Below are positions 24,153 through 35,160 of a stretch of 64,000 nt of DNA, piece by piece. The stretch spans positions 1,054,001-1,118,000 of the forward strand of contig CP021230.1 in NCBI GenBank assembly GCA_003999685.1. The letters run 5' to 3'. The notes beneath the pieces were generated by a model. That model saw nothing but the letters and a program-made list of their open reading frames with translations, did no database searches and had not been told where the DNA came from. The stretch is from Taiwanofungus camphoratus (Eukaryota > Basidiomycota > Agaricomycetes > Polyporales > Taiwanofungaceae). The position numbers were made by a program, and so were the translations under genes. Position 1 is the first letter of the stretch. Every line of letters begins with the position of its first letter.

Positions 24153-25460
24153 ATGCTACAAATAGACGATCCTGAGGCCTGTGTTCAGGCTGCAGCTTGG
24201 TCTTATGACCCAGACAGTTTGAACGTTAATCGTTTACAAACATTTCAACATGTCGCTATGACTTCCTTTGAGCTCCCTATTCCATCTGACCTGTTATATC
24301 TCGTTGCCCGCGGAAACAAGTTCATTGCCAATGGTTCCGTCGAACTGACAGACTCAGGGACAATAAACTCGGGTGGTGTTCAAGTCAACATTTTGGCGTT
24401 CTATAATGACATCGAAGACCTGCAAGAGCTTGTCAAAGTTTGCTTGCTTCGCCCTGAAGAAGGAAAGACTGGTGTAGGGATTTTCGTAAGTTGTTGTCCC
24501 GTTTCACAAGGAAGAACCATCCGTCATCAAAGACTGTTTTCCAGGCTAGCAAACCGCCATCTGATCCAGAGGGCCATCAGATGAAGTTTGAACTTGGTGT
24601 CAAACTGCCTCTTCCTTCTGACGGTTCCGGCCTCGTTATCAAGGGCTTCAGCACGGACCTTCCGCACTTCGAGCATCAGGTGGGAAATTTGAAGGACAAG
24701 GTGCTCTTTAACTCGATTACCCTGAGCAGCTCTGAGGCGGACTTGCATATCACAGTATGTATGATCTTTATTTGCTTTATTTGTTTATCCTTGTAGCTCA
24801 GGCATGCGTGGCAGTCTTTGGCTGGCGACAATGTTGATGTATCCACATCCCAGGGCGTGGTCGCGGGATTTGTCCAGACTTCTACTGCCCTTGACCTGTC
24901 CACCTCTGGAAGGGACATTTACGTCGATGTGGCCTTGCTCAACGGCGATGACGGTCATGACACTAAACTGATCATGGCGACGTCTCAGGGGTACGTCGCC
25001 ACCAATACCCACAGAGACTAGGTTCTTGTCTCTACTGATTATCTGTGACAGGGAGATAATCTCAAACATCAGTCTCACTTCTATCTCTGAGACTGCCACA
25101 GGTGGTACATTCGAGGTCGACCTGACTACATCGCACAAACAGCTGCAAATCACCTATCCTGACGCTCCCTTGGATCACGTCCTCAAAATGAGTGCAGCTA
25201 CGTCGAACGCTCCCGTCAGTGTGACCCTGCACAAGACGTTCGAGGGCAAATTCGACTTGAGTTCCTCGAAATCGACTCCTACAGTGCATAGCGATCCTGG
25301 AGCCGAAGACCCTGCGGGTCACGGTCGCCATCAGGATGTCGAAAAGAGCGGGACATATGACGTTAGCGGAAGCGTTCAGTGGCTCCCATCAGAGCGGACG
25401 AGAGAGCTAGGTTCGGTAAGTATCTCTACGTCGAAGGAGACTGTGGATCTATATGTTTGA
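24153..25460 (+). CDS. DUF4097-like repeat protein, array copy 3, no visible anchor
   Basis: The product begins MLQIDDPEACVQAAAW, which aligns with the start of exon 2 of copy 2 (DDPDACVRTADW). The order is the same afterwards: FELPIPSDLLYLVARG, CLLRPEEGKTGVGIF, FEHQVGNLKDKVLFNSITL, the repeat blocks (VDVSTSQGVVAGF, LDLSTSGRDIYVDVAL), ISLTSISETATGGTFEV and VHSDPGAEDPAGHGRHQ, with stop at 25458-25460. Introns fall at the same places as in copies 1 and 2. The N-terminal cytosolic tail and membrane span are not found upstream. Copy 3 may be a soluble form, use a distant first exon, or be a truncated duplicate. An AG acceptor directly precedes the ATG. Confidence 0.68.
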
Positions 25461-26680
25461 AGCGAGGGGTGTGTCAATGCCTCCCGTCAATACTTTGTTT
25501 TAGATGTCAGTACTCATAAGACGGTCCATAAAGGTAGTTAATCTCTGGGCATGCCGAAGGTGTGATCAGTGGATTCCGATTCCTAGTCTGACTTGTTTTT
25601 GCACCTTTTTGTCTTTTTACGCTTGTCAGTTGACATCCAAGAAATACGTTTGGCGGAACTAAAGATACGATCAACAGCTTTGAAAGTGGCTTGGTTTGGC
25701 TTGGATGGACAGGGTAATCCCAAGGGCGAATAAAGACACGAAGAATCAGCAGACCATTGTGCAATGCAAAAACTGCTTCCATAAATGCCTGACGAAGAGA
25801 AGGGACACTTCCAGCTGCTGCGTTCCAAGATCGCTACTCTTTCATCTCGGTTAGTCGTCTGTCTGGTGCGCAGTCTTCAATTAGTAAACATAAGTGCATG
25901 CTATCGATATCATATTAGACACTGTCAACATTTCATTATATTCTCCTTTGTCCGTCACGGGACTTGTAGAATCATTCAAATCAACGGCCTCAAAATGCCA
26001 TCATCGAGATACGAGTCTGTCTTGCGCAGCAGACTTTGGAAAGGAAACTCGCAGCCAACTGCAGAACGAGCTTGGCGTCGATAGCTCTGAATCAATAATT
26101 CCCAGATTCGGTTACTTGTCTGGTGACATTGACAGTCTTCCCAGACTCGAAGTCACCCTGTCTGGCAATTCCAAGGTCCCTGCGAGCCTCAATCTCCCCC
26201 GGTGCCATCAAATGCCGGCGAGAATAATTGCGCGCACATTCAGTCGAGAATCAGTGGTACGTTCCAAACTGATGGTGCCTGCGTCTTCTTCCAGCGCTCA
26301 CTGCTAGCGCTACACTTGTCTAGGTGATATGACACGCGTGGCTGTCACAGGACTGTACTTCTGAGCCTCAATTTCAAGTAAATGGCCTTGAATCCCAAGG
26401 CTGTCCGGAGGGAAGGATCTTGTATTCAGACCAAGCTCATGCAACTCATCGTGCATATTTCTTGATAATCGCTTCGACTTCCCAGCATTGGTGGACATGA
26501 GAAAGCGTGAACGCATCGTGGTCGCCTAATTCAAGTTATAAACCCTCTTACCTCGCAATCATTAACGCCATCCGATTTTTTCATTCTTGTGGTAAGCAGA
26601 ACACAAATTCTTTCCGACAATGATGTGATGACGATTCGCGCTGCAGCTCGATCATTGAAACCACCCGAAGCGTTGAAGAA
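25461..26680. other. Gap between array copies 3 and 4 with an unassigned open stretch
   Basis: Open frames at 25785-26084 and 25894-26307 (+) overlap in different phases. A Met at 25785 (MPDEEKGHFQLLRSKIA) could start a small gene, but no family features or convincing splice chain emerge. Nothing here resembles the missing N-terminal exon of copy 4. The minus strand has only short frames. Confidence 0.35.
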
Positions 26681-27982
26681 ATGACACGACTAGATGACCC
26701 AAAGACCTCCATTGCTACTGCGGCTTGGTCCCTTGACTCAGGCAGATCGACTCATCATCTTCACCACTCCGCCGTCGTTTCCTTTGACCTCCCATTGTCA
26801 TCTGATCTCCTCTATCTCATCGCTCGCGGAGCTGGAAGTCTTATCAGTGGTGAAGTCAACATAGTGGACTCGGGAGACACAGGTTCAGATGTCGTCAAGG
26901 TCGACATAACAGCTTTCTATAAAAACCAGAAAGACCTGCAAGAGCTCGTACAAGTGTGTCTGCTACAGCCTGAGAAGGGAAAGACTGGCGTGGGCTTCTT
27001 TGTTAGTGCAACACCTTCTCGTGCGCTGCGACAGTGCCTCATCAACGTTATAGGCTCCCGGGCAAGTGTCCGATCCGGATGCTCACCAGATAAGATTTGA
27101 AATCGTAGTCCGACTCCCCCGTTCTTCGAGCGGCCCTCGTCTCTCTGTCAAGAATTTCCAGACCGATCTTCGTCTTTTCAAGCATACGGTGGGAGGTCTC
27201 AAAGACCGTGTACTGTTTGGTTCCATATCCCTCAGTAGTTCAAACATGGAGATTAGTATCGAGGCAAGCCAGTAGTTTCTTCTCTCTTTGTTCATTATTA
27301 TTACTGACACGAATGCTGTAGTCACTCGCAGGAAACAGTGTTATGTTATCAACCACAAATGCTGATATCACAGGGTATATCAGCACATCCACTCATCTCG
27401 ATTTGTCCACTTCAAATGCTGACATCAAAGTCGACGTGGATATGTATAACGACGACAAGGGCAAATCGACTAGTGTGAACATGAAGACCTCTAACGGGTA
27501 CGCTACTCAGTCCATCTCCCAAGCTGAAAGGAGCGATCTGAACGCTCTTCATCGTTGTCTATCACAGGGAAGTTACCTCGAACATCAGCCTATACTCCAC
27601 GGCTTATTCTCAGACTGGTGGTTCCTTCACCGTGAACACGAGTACATCAAACAAGCCTATCAGTATCACATATCCGTCTGCCCCTTTGGACCACATACTT
27701 GAAATGAGCGCGCAGACGTCCAACTCAAGCGCGTCCGCAACGACGCACAAGACGTATGAAGGCTCATTCAACTTATCCGCGTCTGCGTCTTCCACGTTGA
27801 CAGTTCATAGCGACCCGCATGCGCAGGATCCTGCAGGTCGCGGTCGCCGTCAAGATGTCGAACAGAACACGAAAGGGAAAAGTGATCTTACAGGAAAGGT
27901 CCAGTGGGTCCCATCCCAGCGGAAGAAATTTGGATCAGTCAATATTTCCACATCGAAGAGGAACTTGGACTTATTTGTTTGA
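26681..27982 (+). CDS. DUF4097-like repeat protein, array copy 4, no visible anchor
   Basis: It starts MTRLDDPKTSIATAAW, again equal to the beginning of exon 2 in copy 2. It continues FDLPLSSDLLYLIARG, CLLQPEKGKTGVGFF, FKHTVGGLKDRVLFGSISL, TTNADITGYISTSTHLDLST, SNADIKVDVDMYNDD, MKTSNG and VHSDPHAQDPAGRGRRQ. It ends VNISTSKRNLDLFV at 27982. All three downstream introns match the other copies. Copies 3 and 4 look closest to each other (shared LDLSTS and DPAGxGRxQDVE). No membrane-anchor exon is visible upstream, so the same uncertainty applies as for copy 3. Confidence 0.7.
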
Positions 27983-28681
27983 TTGGTATGCGAATCTGAG
28001 GATATGGATGCCCTTACTGTTGCCAGGCTGCATGGTCCGAGTCGTCATCTAAGGGTTGCTGTATTCACTAGCGAATTGCGCATGTATTAAATATACTCGA
28101 ACTTCCTTTGACCGTTCGAAGACAAGACATTCGGTGATTCCTCCAGGCCCAGCGACTGTGGCACTGGGGAAAGAATGTCTTTGATTACAGCCGCGTACTA
28201 CTTGTGGAGCTGGCACGGCTCTTTACCTACGGATTCCTTGTTGCTGTGCTGGACCGTGTGCGGGGAGTAACTGTATGCCTAATTATCGAACCGCTTCGGG
28301 CTGGCACGAATCACGAAATGTCACAGGCGCCAATAGGGTATCCACCATCGTAGTAGGCCATCCCCGGGCCTTGGATGATTCTAGGCCACATTGAGCGTCC
28401 CCGAGAAAGACATCATTGCACCAACCTCTGTATTTACATCTCTAACCAGGAGGTCTAGGACACTACACGCTCAGTCAGTAATAGAATTTGGTGTGCCATC
28501 ACACTGATTCTATCAGTCCGTAACTTCAAGACCTCGATTTCACATTCCACTCAACGAAGAGGTGGATGGTTTGAATTGTTTCTGTGTGTACTACTTGCTA
28601 AAACAACGGCACGTATCCCTCATCTCAGATATCGTTACCTTACTCTAATTATGCAAGGCTTTCCGAAAAGGTGCATCCAGG
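27983..28681. other. Intergenic gap upstream of the PARG gene
   Basis: This gap of 700 bp has no supported gene. It is likely the 3' region of array copy 4 and the promoter of the PARG gene. Confidence 0.5.
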
Positions 28682-29614
28682 ATGAAGAATAATGAAGAAC
28701 GGCGCAAGCAACTACGAGATATAGCAGAGGATACTTTGAGGACCATAGAGCAGGGTTACTACACCCTGAATGGGACAACTCATGAGTTGGCTTCAGGCCA
28801 CATGCTCTCCAAAAAGAACACACGATATTATGCCCCAGACTCATTGCTTTCCCAATGGACATCTGTACCCGGATCCCTTCCACGAAGAGATACGCAGATC
28901 ATGACACAGGTCTCATTGCTCGAGGTTTCCACGTTGGATGGGGCCCGCTTATTGTTCAACACGCACAGAACCCAGAGACCAGGGCTGGGATCGTCGAGGA
29001 TAGGCATACTCAATTTCGCATCCGCGAGAAAACCTGGAGGTGGCTTTAGAAGTGGCGCTCAAGCTCAAGAGGAGTCAATTGCTCGTTCATCGACCCTATA
29101 CCCGACCCTGATGACGCGAGTTGCACAAGCATTCTATACCCTTCACAACCGAGATGCTAAAGGGGGCTACTATTCTCACGCGATGATTTTTTCTCCTGGT
29201 GTCACTGTTTTTCGGGATGACAGTGGAGGGTGGGTGGAACCTATGGAAGTCGATGTTATAACTAGCGCGGCTGTCAATGCAGGTGTTGCCCGTCAGACAT
29301 TACATGGTCGCGTAGCTGGTGCTGCGGAAGAAGGCAGGATAGAAAAGGCCATGAGGGAGAGGATGGCGCGGATCTTATTCTTGTTCGAGACCCAGGGAGT
29401 CGAGGATGTGGTTTTGGGGAGTTTCGGAACCGGTGTTTTCAAGAACAATGTGAATTTGGTTGCTAACATATGGGCCGATTTACTGCTAGCAGAAGGAGCT
29501 AGGTTCAAGACCTCATTCGCGCGTGTTACTTTTGCTATCCTAGGGAAGCCCACATTTGAAGAATTCGAAAGGGTCTTCCAAAGTTGGAGTGGTAGTGGAC
29601 TATCCACTCAGTAA
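28682..29614 (+). CDS. Microbial-type poly(ADP-ribose) glycohydrolase (TIGR02452/DUF2263 family)
   Basis: A single-exon gene of 310 residues, which is unusual in this intron-rich window. Members of this family remove ADP-ribose chains with a macrodomain fold. The PARG signature is clear: GILNFASARKPGGGFRSGAQ, then AQEESIARSSTLYPTL, giving GGG-x7-QE with the catalytic Glu. The remainder matches the fold (YYSHAMIFSPGVTVFRDD, VDVITSAAVNAGV, VVLGSFGTGVFKNN, VANIWADLLLAEGARF). The N-terminal helix region (MKNNEERRKQLRDIAEDTL) is also typical. Targets in fungi are not known. It directly follows the DUF4097-like array on the same strand. Confidence 0.93.
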   Translation: MKNNEERRKQLRDIAEDTLRTIEQGYYTLNGTTHELASGHMLSKKNTRYYAPDSLLSQWTSVPGSLPRRDTQIMTQVSLLEVSTLDGARLLFNTHRTQRPGLGSSRIGILNFASARKPGGGFRSGAQAQEESIARSSTLYPTLMTRVAQAFYTLHNRDAKGGYYSHAMIFSPGVTVFRDDSGGWVEPMEVDVITSAAVNAGVARQTLHGRVAGAAEEGRIEKAMRERMARILFLFETQGVEDVVLGSFGTGVFKNNVNLVANIWADLLLAEGARFKTSFARVTFAILGKPTFEEFERVFQSWSGSGLSTQ

Positions 29615-29989
29615 ACCCAAGTTGTCAGTGTATAATACCGGGCACCCAAAAGTAGCCAAAGCCATCTAAGCCTGAGGTGGAGTAACAATGTCTACATGGT
29701 TATGTATTAGCCAACAACTTACATAAAGTCTGTGCACAGATAGGAAATGTACGCAGCCATTTGCTTGCAAGGGTGGCATCCACATAGGAACATAAACATG
29801 CTGCAGAGTTCCTGCTTTCGTGCTGGACCTGCATGCAATGATGGTGCACCTCATTTTAAGGATCACTTACATCCTTCCTGGAATACCAACCACACCAAAT
29901 TGTCATGCTTGACTCAGAGCAACCGAGATACCCCAGTTCAATGGCAGACTATTCACGTTCAGACACCTGATTTCTCCTCTGTTCCGCTC
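29615..29989. other. Short intergenic gap
   Basis: This is the 3' region of the PARG gene and the space before the BTB pseudogene. No other feature is seen. Confidence 0.45.
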
Positions 29990-30637
29990 GTCCCGACTCA
30001 CCACAGGGATTACTATTTCGACGACGGGAACCTGGCGGTCTTGGCGGGCGTATCTTCGATAGTCTCAATCAACCTTGCGTAAGCCACTCATCTAAGAATT
30101 AGGTTGAGAACACACTATCCAAGGTGTTCCGGTCAACCTTCACAAGACACTCGCCGGTATTCAAGGAGTTGTTCACCCTCCCCGAACCTGCTGGACAGGT
30201 TCTGGCGACAAGAATCCTCTCCACTTGTCTGGTATCTCGAGCGTCGGGTTTGAAAGGTTGTTGTGGATCATGCATCCACCGGAGGTCGATTTGCCAGGCA
30301 GTCAATATCGGAGACAGTCAGTTTCAGCCTCTTCATCAGATCTTACGGCTCCGACAAGGCCCACACGGCCAAAGAATAGACATCCATCCTAAACCTGTCA
30401 ACAAGATGGGAGTTCACCGATATCCGCATGCTGGCCATTCGGGAACTCCAGGCGATTGACATGAGTCCTGTCGAGAAGATTGTCCTCTCCCGCGAATACG
30501 ACATTAGCGGGCGCCGGACGGTTATTGCTTATGCGGCCCTTTGTGAGCGGCCTGATCCGCTTACAATAGCGGAAGCAAGCGAGCTGGGACTAGAGACCGC
30601 AATGCGCATCGCGCAGTTGCACGAACAGCTGAGATAG
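29990..30637 (+). pseudogene. Broken BTB/POZ-domain gene
   Basis: The conceptual product follows the intact BTB gene 1.1 kb downstream. RDYYFDDGNLAVL is joined by an intron to VENTLSKVFRSTFTRHSPVFKE. Later come FERLLWIMHPP, TSILNLSTRWEFTDIRMLAI, KIVLSREYDISGRRTVIAYA and LTIAEASELGLETAMRIAQL. The first intron donor reads GC where the intact copy has GT. The frame shifts by one base after EPAGQ (near 30200). A TAG stands where the paralogue has Trp (TAKE* against VDDW), near 30385. It also lacks the long disordered tail. These changes suggest a dead duplicate, though part could still be transcribed. Confidence 0.7.
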
Positions 30638-31765
30638 AGTAGCAGATCTGCTGTGCGCGCAGGTTACCAGTCGCTGACCAGCACGGCGGCAATACGGCGA
30701 GACCCTCAGGAGACGGAGCCAGTACGAGCGGAGCGAATCCAATGTGATATTGGCAGAGGCTTCTTTGATCAGGGTCCCATCATCTCAACTGTCAGACCTC
30801 CCGTTCACACGTCAGCTTCGAGGAAAATAGACCATAATTCTTGCGCATTATCAAGTTCTGCTCGGTTTATAGCGGAGGCATTCGGGCTTGACATTCATTA
30901 AGGCTAAGTACAGTTGCGTTTGGGCTTCATCTCAATTTGAGTCATAGCTCGTTGTTCTGCTGCTTATTTGATCCATGCTTCGGTCCATGTCCGCGAGATA
31001 GATATGCATCTAATGGTTCGGGACATCGATGCAATACTTCACGACATGCTGCTTGGTGTCATAGAGAGAGAGAGCAACAGGGTAACTCACGAGTCAACGA
31101 GAGTCCGAGCATTTCTCAGTCTGCTGAACTGTTGTTCATTTCTTGGTATCCTTCGTAAAGTGCCAGCAGGTTGAGGGGTAGGCATCGCCAAGTTCTGTTT
31201 ATTGGCATTTGTCTACAACTACGTCTTCTGATGCAGGCGATTGACGAAAGCCTTGACTCAAACTGTCAGTCGCGACACAGAGTTATGAGTATTGTCTCTC
31301 GCCAGGGAAGAATGAAATAAACATTCTTTTGACGATTGATTGGTATTTATCGAATCGCAAGTGGGTACAAACAATCCAGCCACCTACCCCTAGACACGCG
31401 CATTACTTCTCCTGGTGGTTTAGCAATCAATGCTCCATCCATGCCCCTTCCGCCTTATGTGCTGACTGATCATTTATATTCTATAGGCTCCAGCTAGCAA
31501 GTCTTGACTATTATGATAAATTTGTAGAGGAATCGGAATCCTAACACGCAGCTATTGGCAGGCGCCCATAACAATGCACAGCGTGCCTTCCGACGAACTT
31601 CCACCAGAAACGAAATCATTTTTACTCAAGCGAAGGACGTACATTCCCGGCCAGCATAGAACATGCGGTCAACACGTGTAGTTTATTGTCGACGATGGGA
31701 ACTTGAGGCCCTCTATATCTCTGGCACAGTCCCATCACGACAACCACCCCCATCTCTCGCTCATC
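30638..31765. other. Intergenic gap between the two BTB copies
   Basis: It holds several short frames with no family features. Nothing further is supported in these 1.1 kb. Confidence 0.45.
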
Positions 31766-34137
31766 ATGGCGCATCATTTGTACTCAGTAGGCAGTGTAGT
31801 TGAAAAGATAAAGCATCATCCAAAATACTACCTCAACGGAGGAGACATTCACTTCTTGGTGAGCTATTCCCATGCTGGGCTGACAGGGAAAATCAATGTT
31901 GATCATCGACGATCCAGGTGGAGAACATTCTGTTCCGAGTGCATCGATACTTTTTTGAACGAGAATCGGCATGGTTTCGCGAAAAGCTGGCGGTCCCTGC
32001 GCCTGCTGGCCAGAGTCCTAAGGGGTTGACGGATACTAACGCATATCCTCTGGAGGATGTCACTGCGGACGACTTTGCACGATTTCTTTGGGTGTTCTAT
32101 AATCCGTGAGTGGAAACGCTTTCACAATGTACTCAATCTCATAGTGTCGTCACCAGCAAATATTCTGTTTACGACGCGACTGTTGACGACTGGACGGCCA
32201 TTCTCAAACTGGCTTATGACTGGAGATTTGGGGAAGTAAAGAAGCTCTGCTGTCGCGAGCTTGAGAAGTTCAAGATCCCGCCCGTCCGCAAGATCGAACT
32301 GTATCAGACGTATGACCTCGACAAGAAGTTGTTGATCCCGTCATACATTGCCTTGTGCATGCGGACGGAGCCGTTGTCGATAAAGGAGGGTCGGCAGCTG
32401 GGCTTGGAGACAGCTCTTCTGTTGGCAACCGCGAGAGAACAGGCTCGTGGTAAGCCTTCTGGCAGTGGGATTCGCAGCCCGTCGCCCGTCAGCGCCGAAG
32501 ACGGCGATCTAGTTAGCATTGTCACGGATGTCTTCGGTCTTACTGCTGGCCCACCCTCTCCTTCGCTTACGCCCCTTGAAAACAACACTAGTGCTTCTGC
32601 GTTCACTTCGAGCAATGGGTTCGCCAAGCATTCGCCTAGCGCCTCACTTTCTGCCTCTGCAGCGAAGCCAGCATTCAATACGTACACTTCATATGGCTCT
32701 ACATCTGCGACGGCCGTGAACAGTGTCTTCGGTGATACGGCTTCCCCATCCGCCGCCGTTGCAGCTGTCGATCCTGCTTCGAAAGACGCAGCACCTGCCA
32801 CAGGTCAATCATCATCGAGCATCTCCCCTAATGTACTCAACAGTCGACTGATCTCTGTATTTCAAATGCAGGGATCGGAGCCGGAACGGCAGGTGACACA
32901 GTCAAAGACACCTCCGCAGGCGCTGGGTCAACCAGCACCTCTGATAAGGACGCCGACGCCAAAGGAAAAGGAGTCCCAGAAGTCGAAGGAGCCGGTAGTG
33001 GCGCTGACGCCAAAACAAAAGAAGGAGAAAGCGGAAAACTGGAAGCCGAAGCTCAAGGAGACGATGCAGGAGGAACGGAGACAGGAGATGAAGGGACGCC
33101 CGGTAGAGGCGGCAGGAACAAAAGAGGGAACAGGGGAGGGAGCAAAGGGAGGTATAACAAGTGAATCCCAATCCGTGGACGATAGTACCAATACAGGTGC
33201 TTTGAACACCCCTATCAATGCCCAATCCGACGTCACATACGCTGCTGACAGTAGCAGTACTATCAATAATCAGACTCAGATGCCGGAAGGTGCTGAAAGT
33301 TTCAACGCAAGTGCTACAGCGATGAAGACTCCAGACAACGGCGCGAGCACAAAGGGCTCGGGAGGCGATTACGGTGATGCATCTAGAGGGGATAAGCAGA
33401 CGGCGGATGTCGCGCAGAATGAGCGGCCCGATACTAGCAACAATGCTACGAGAGTGGAGGAGGTCAACTCATGCAAAGTCGGGGGAGGTATTGGAAACAC
33501 GACACACTCCCCTACTCAAAATGAGTCAAGGGGTGTCAGCTCTGCGAACGCTAGTACTGCGAATCGTGATTCCGATTCTCCTCCAATTAGTCCAGGCACT
33601 GGTGAAGGGAACGGCAAAAATGAAGGGAGCGTCAAGGCTGAGACCACAGATGCAAATGGCGTGGGTGCTCAGACAGCCGACGCTCGTGCTAGTGCTCAAG
33701 AGGCTAACGGCAGCGAGTCAACCCCTGCTGTCGGCATTTCGTCCGAGTCTCCGAATGACTCGCCACCTGCAGGCGGACCAGGAGGCCCTGGCGGCGCAGA
33801 AACACAGGGTCCCGCGGATCAGAAGACCACGCCCAGCAGCAACAACGATACAGTTGACGTACATCCAGGTAGTGCCGACACGCGACTTGATAGTTCGAAA
33901 ACGCATAATAACTCGGCTGACGGCAGCGGCAACACTCAGACAGAGTGCGCGAGTAGCGGTGGTGATGGTGTCCAGATTGCAGAGCACGTACAATCGACTA
34001 AAGGTTCAGTTGCAGTGGAGTCCGGCAATAACCAGTGGGAAGGACAGACTGATGGTACGTCTGGCCAGACGCAAGCTACTGAAGAGTCTACTGCGACGGG
34101 GGGCGACAATGGGGCTTCTCCACAATGGGACTTCTAA
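31766..34137 (+). CDS. BTB/POZ-domain protein with long disordered tail
   Basis: Three exons: 31766-31858, 31918-32105 and 32157-34137. The BTB fold runs over the first ~190 residues: YYLNGGDIHFL, VENILFRVHRYFFERES, DVTADDFARFLWVFYNP, KYSVYDATVDDWTAILKLA and LGLETALLLATAREQARG. The remaining ~530 residues are low-complexity, rich in Ser, Gly, Thr, Asn, Glu and Lys (KEKESQKSKEPV, GGPGGPGGAETQGP), and look disordered. BTB domains of this agaricomycete type usually mediate dimerisation or recruitment. No kelch, zinc-finger or other partner domain is seen. An alternative frame at 33374-34183 is a shadow of the repetitive tail. It is the intact paralogue of the broken gene upstream. Confidence 0.87.
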
Positions 34138-34722
34138 ACCAACGACATGTCGGATGCGGCTAGGTCTGTTTTTTTCGCAATAGCATGTCCCTGTATACTT
34201 TGCTGGCTTCCAAGTTGTTGTTGTATATCATCTCGTTGCTATATATCGTCTTAGTGTTAATGTACCTGTTTCTGACCCTTAATTGCGAAATTCCTTATAG
34301 TTTAACGTGGCAGGCAGACTGTCCTTCAAGCAATGAAGTTATCATGATTGTTGCGTCAATTATGCCGTGTGTTATGATATATGACAAGGAAGATACTCAC
34401 TTACGTGCGTGTTAGCTTGGCGATACTACTAGTAAAGAGTTGAGTGTAAAGAGAGAGCGTGAATCACGAAGGCCATAAGTTTGCGAGCATGAATATGGTT
34501 GAACTGTAATATAGATATCATTGGTGCGGTCGAGACCAAATATGATGAAAGTGGTTTTCTACAGAACACAGCGGCCAACTACGGTTCCACAGAGAAGATA
34601 TCTGGGGGAATGGAGATCAGCGTCATTGCAGAGCGTGGCGTTACACGACCTTACACTATTCCCAAAGTACTTTTGCCCAATCATGGCACTCATACTTAGC
34701 GTCAAGTTACGTCAGAAAGAAT
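34138..34722. other. Convergent 3' gap
   Basis: AT-rich spacer between the BTB gene and a minus-strand small gene. No gene or repeat is supported. Confidence 0.45.
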
Positions 34723-35160
34723 TCAGCTGGAAGCCTCGACTTCTATCCGAGCTGTCGAATTAGATAGGAGACAAAAGTGAGCAAGGGCTAGTGGATTGGT
34801 GCACACCGCCTACCCTTCTCCAAGTCATTCCGGTCCCATTTATCCGCTGCAGAGCTCTCAGCCTCCTTCCGGCCGAGCAATACGTCCCTCCATCCAATTG
34901 TTTCTCGTTCCACGCCCTCATCAGATGACACACGCGGTATCTCCTGACTCCGAGCAAGTCGCCGGAGTCTTTCGAACTCACGGTCGGGAATGACCTCCCC
35001 CGACTTCAATCGCTGTGCTGTTGACTCGAGAATGGAAATTTGAGCGCTGATTTGAGCGCGCTCTGCTTCCGCTGCTTTGCGATGTGTCAGGAGGTGTATC
35101 CCAATTGAAGTAACTGCCATAGAATAGAGTAGGTGGGGTAGATAACTTGTAGATATCATG
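34723..35160 (-). CDS. Small membrane-anchored coiled-coil protein, probably mitochondrial
   Basis: Two exons: 35160-34814 and 34751-34723. The intron (GTAGGC..GACAG) replaces a poor C-terminus with DLEKARIEVEASS and restores a natural end. The start MISTSYLPHLLYS leads into a hydrophobic segment (LLYSMAVTSIGIHLL), then a heptad-like helix (RKAAEAERAQISAQISILES). The Arg/Glu-rich part includes FERLRRLARSQEI and IGWRDVLLGRK. Small fungal proteins of this shape often sit in the mitochondrial inner membrane, but I cannot name the family. A longer start at 35252 is open; the shorter one is preferred because the membrane segment comes early. Confidence 0.65.

Noticed and set aside
17617-27982. Recent bacterial origin of the DUF4097-like genes
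   Set aside because: They have several fungal-type introns at shared positions and similar base composition to neighbours, so recent transfer is unlikely; an ancient one cannot be judged here.
32304-32801. Antisense open frame in the BTB gene
   Set aside because: It lies opposite conserved BTB coding sequence and is Ala/Ser/Glu-biased without any domain.
33374-34183. 269-residue open frame in the BTB gene tail
   Set aside because: It is an alternative frame of the low-complexity tail. The BTB frame is continuous with the conserved domain and ends naturally.
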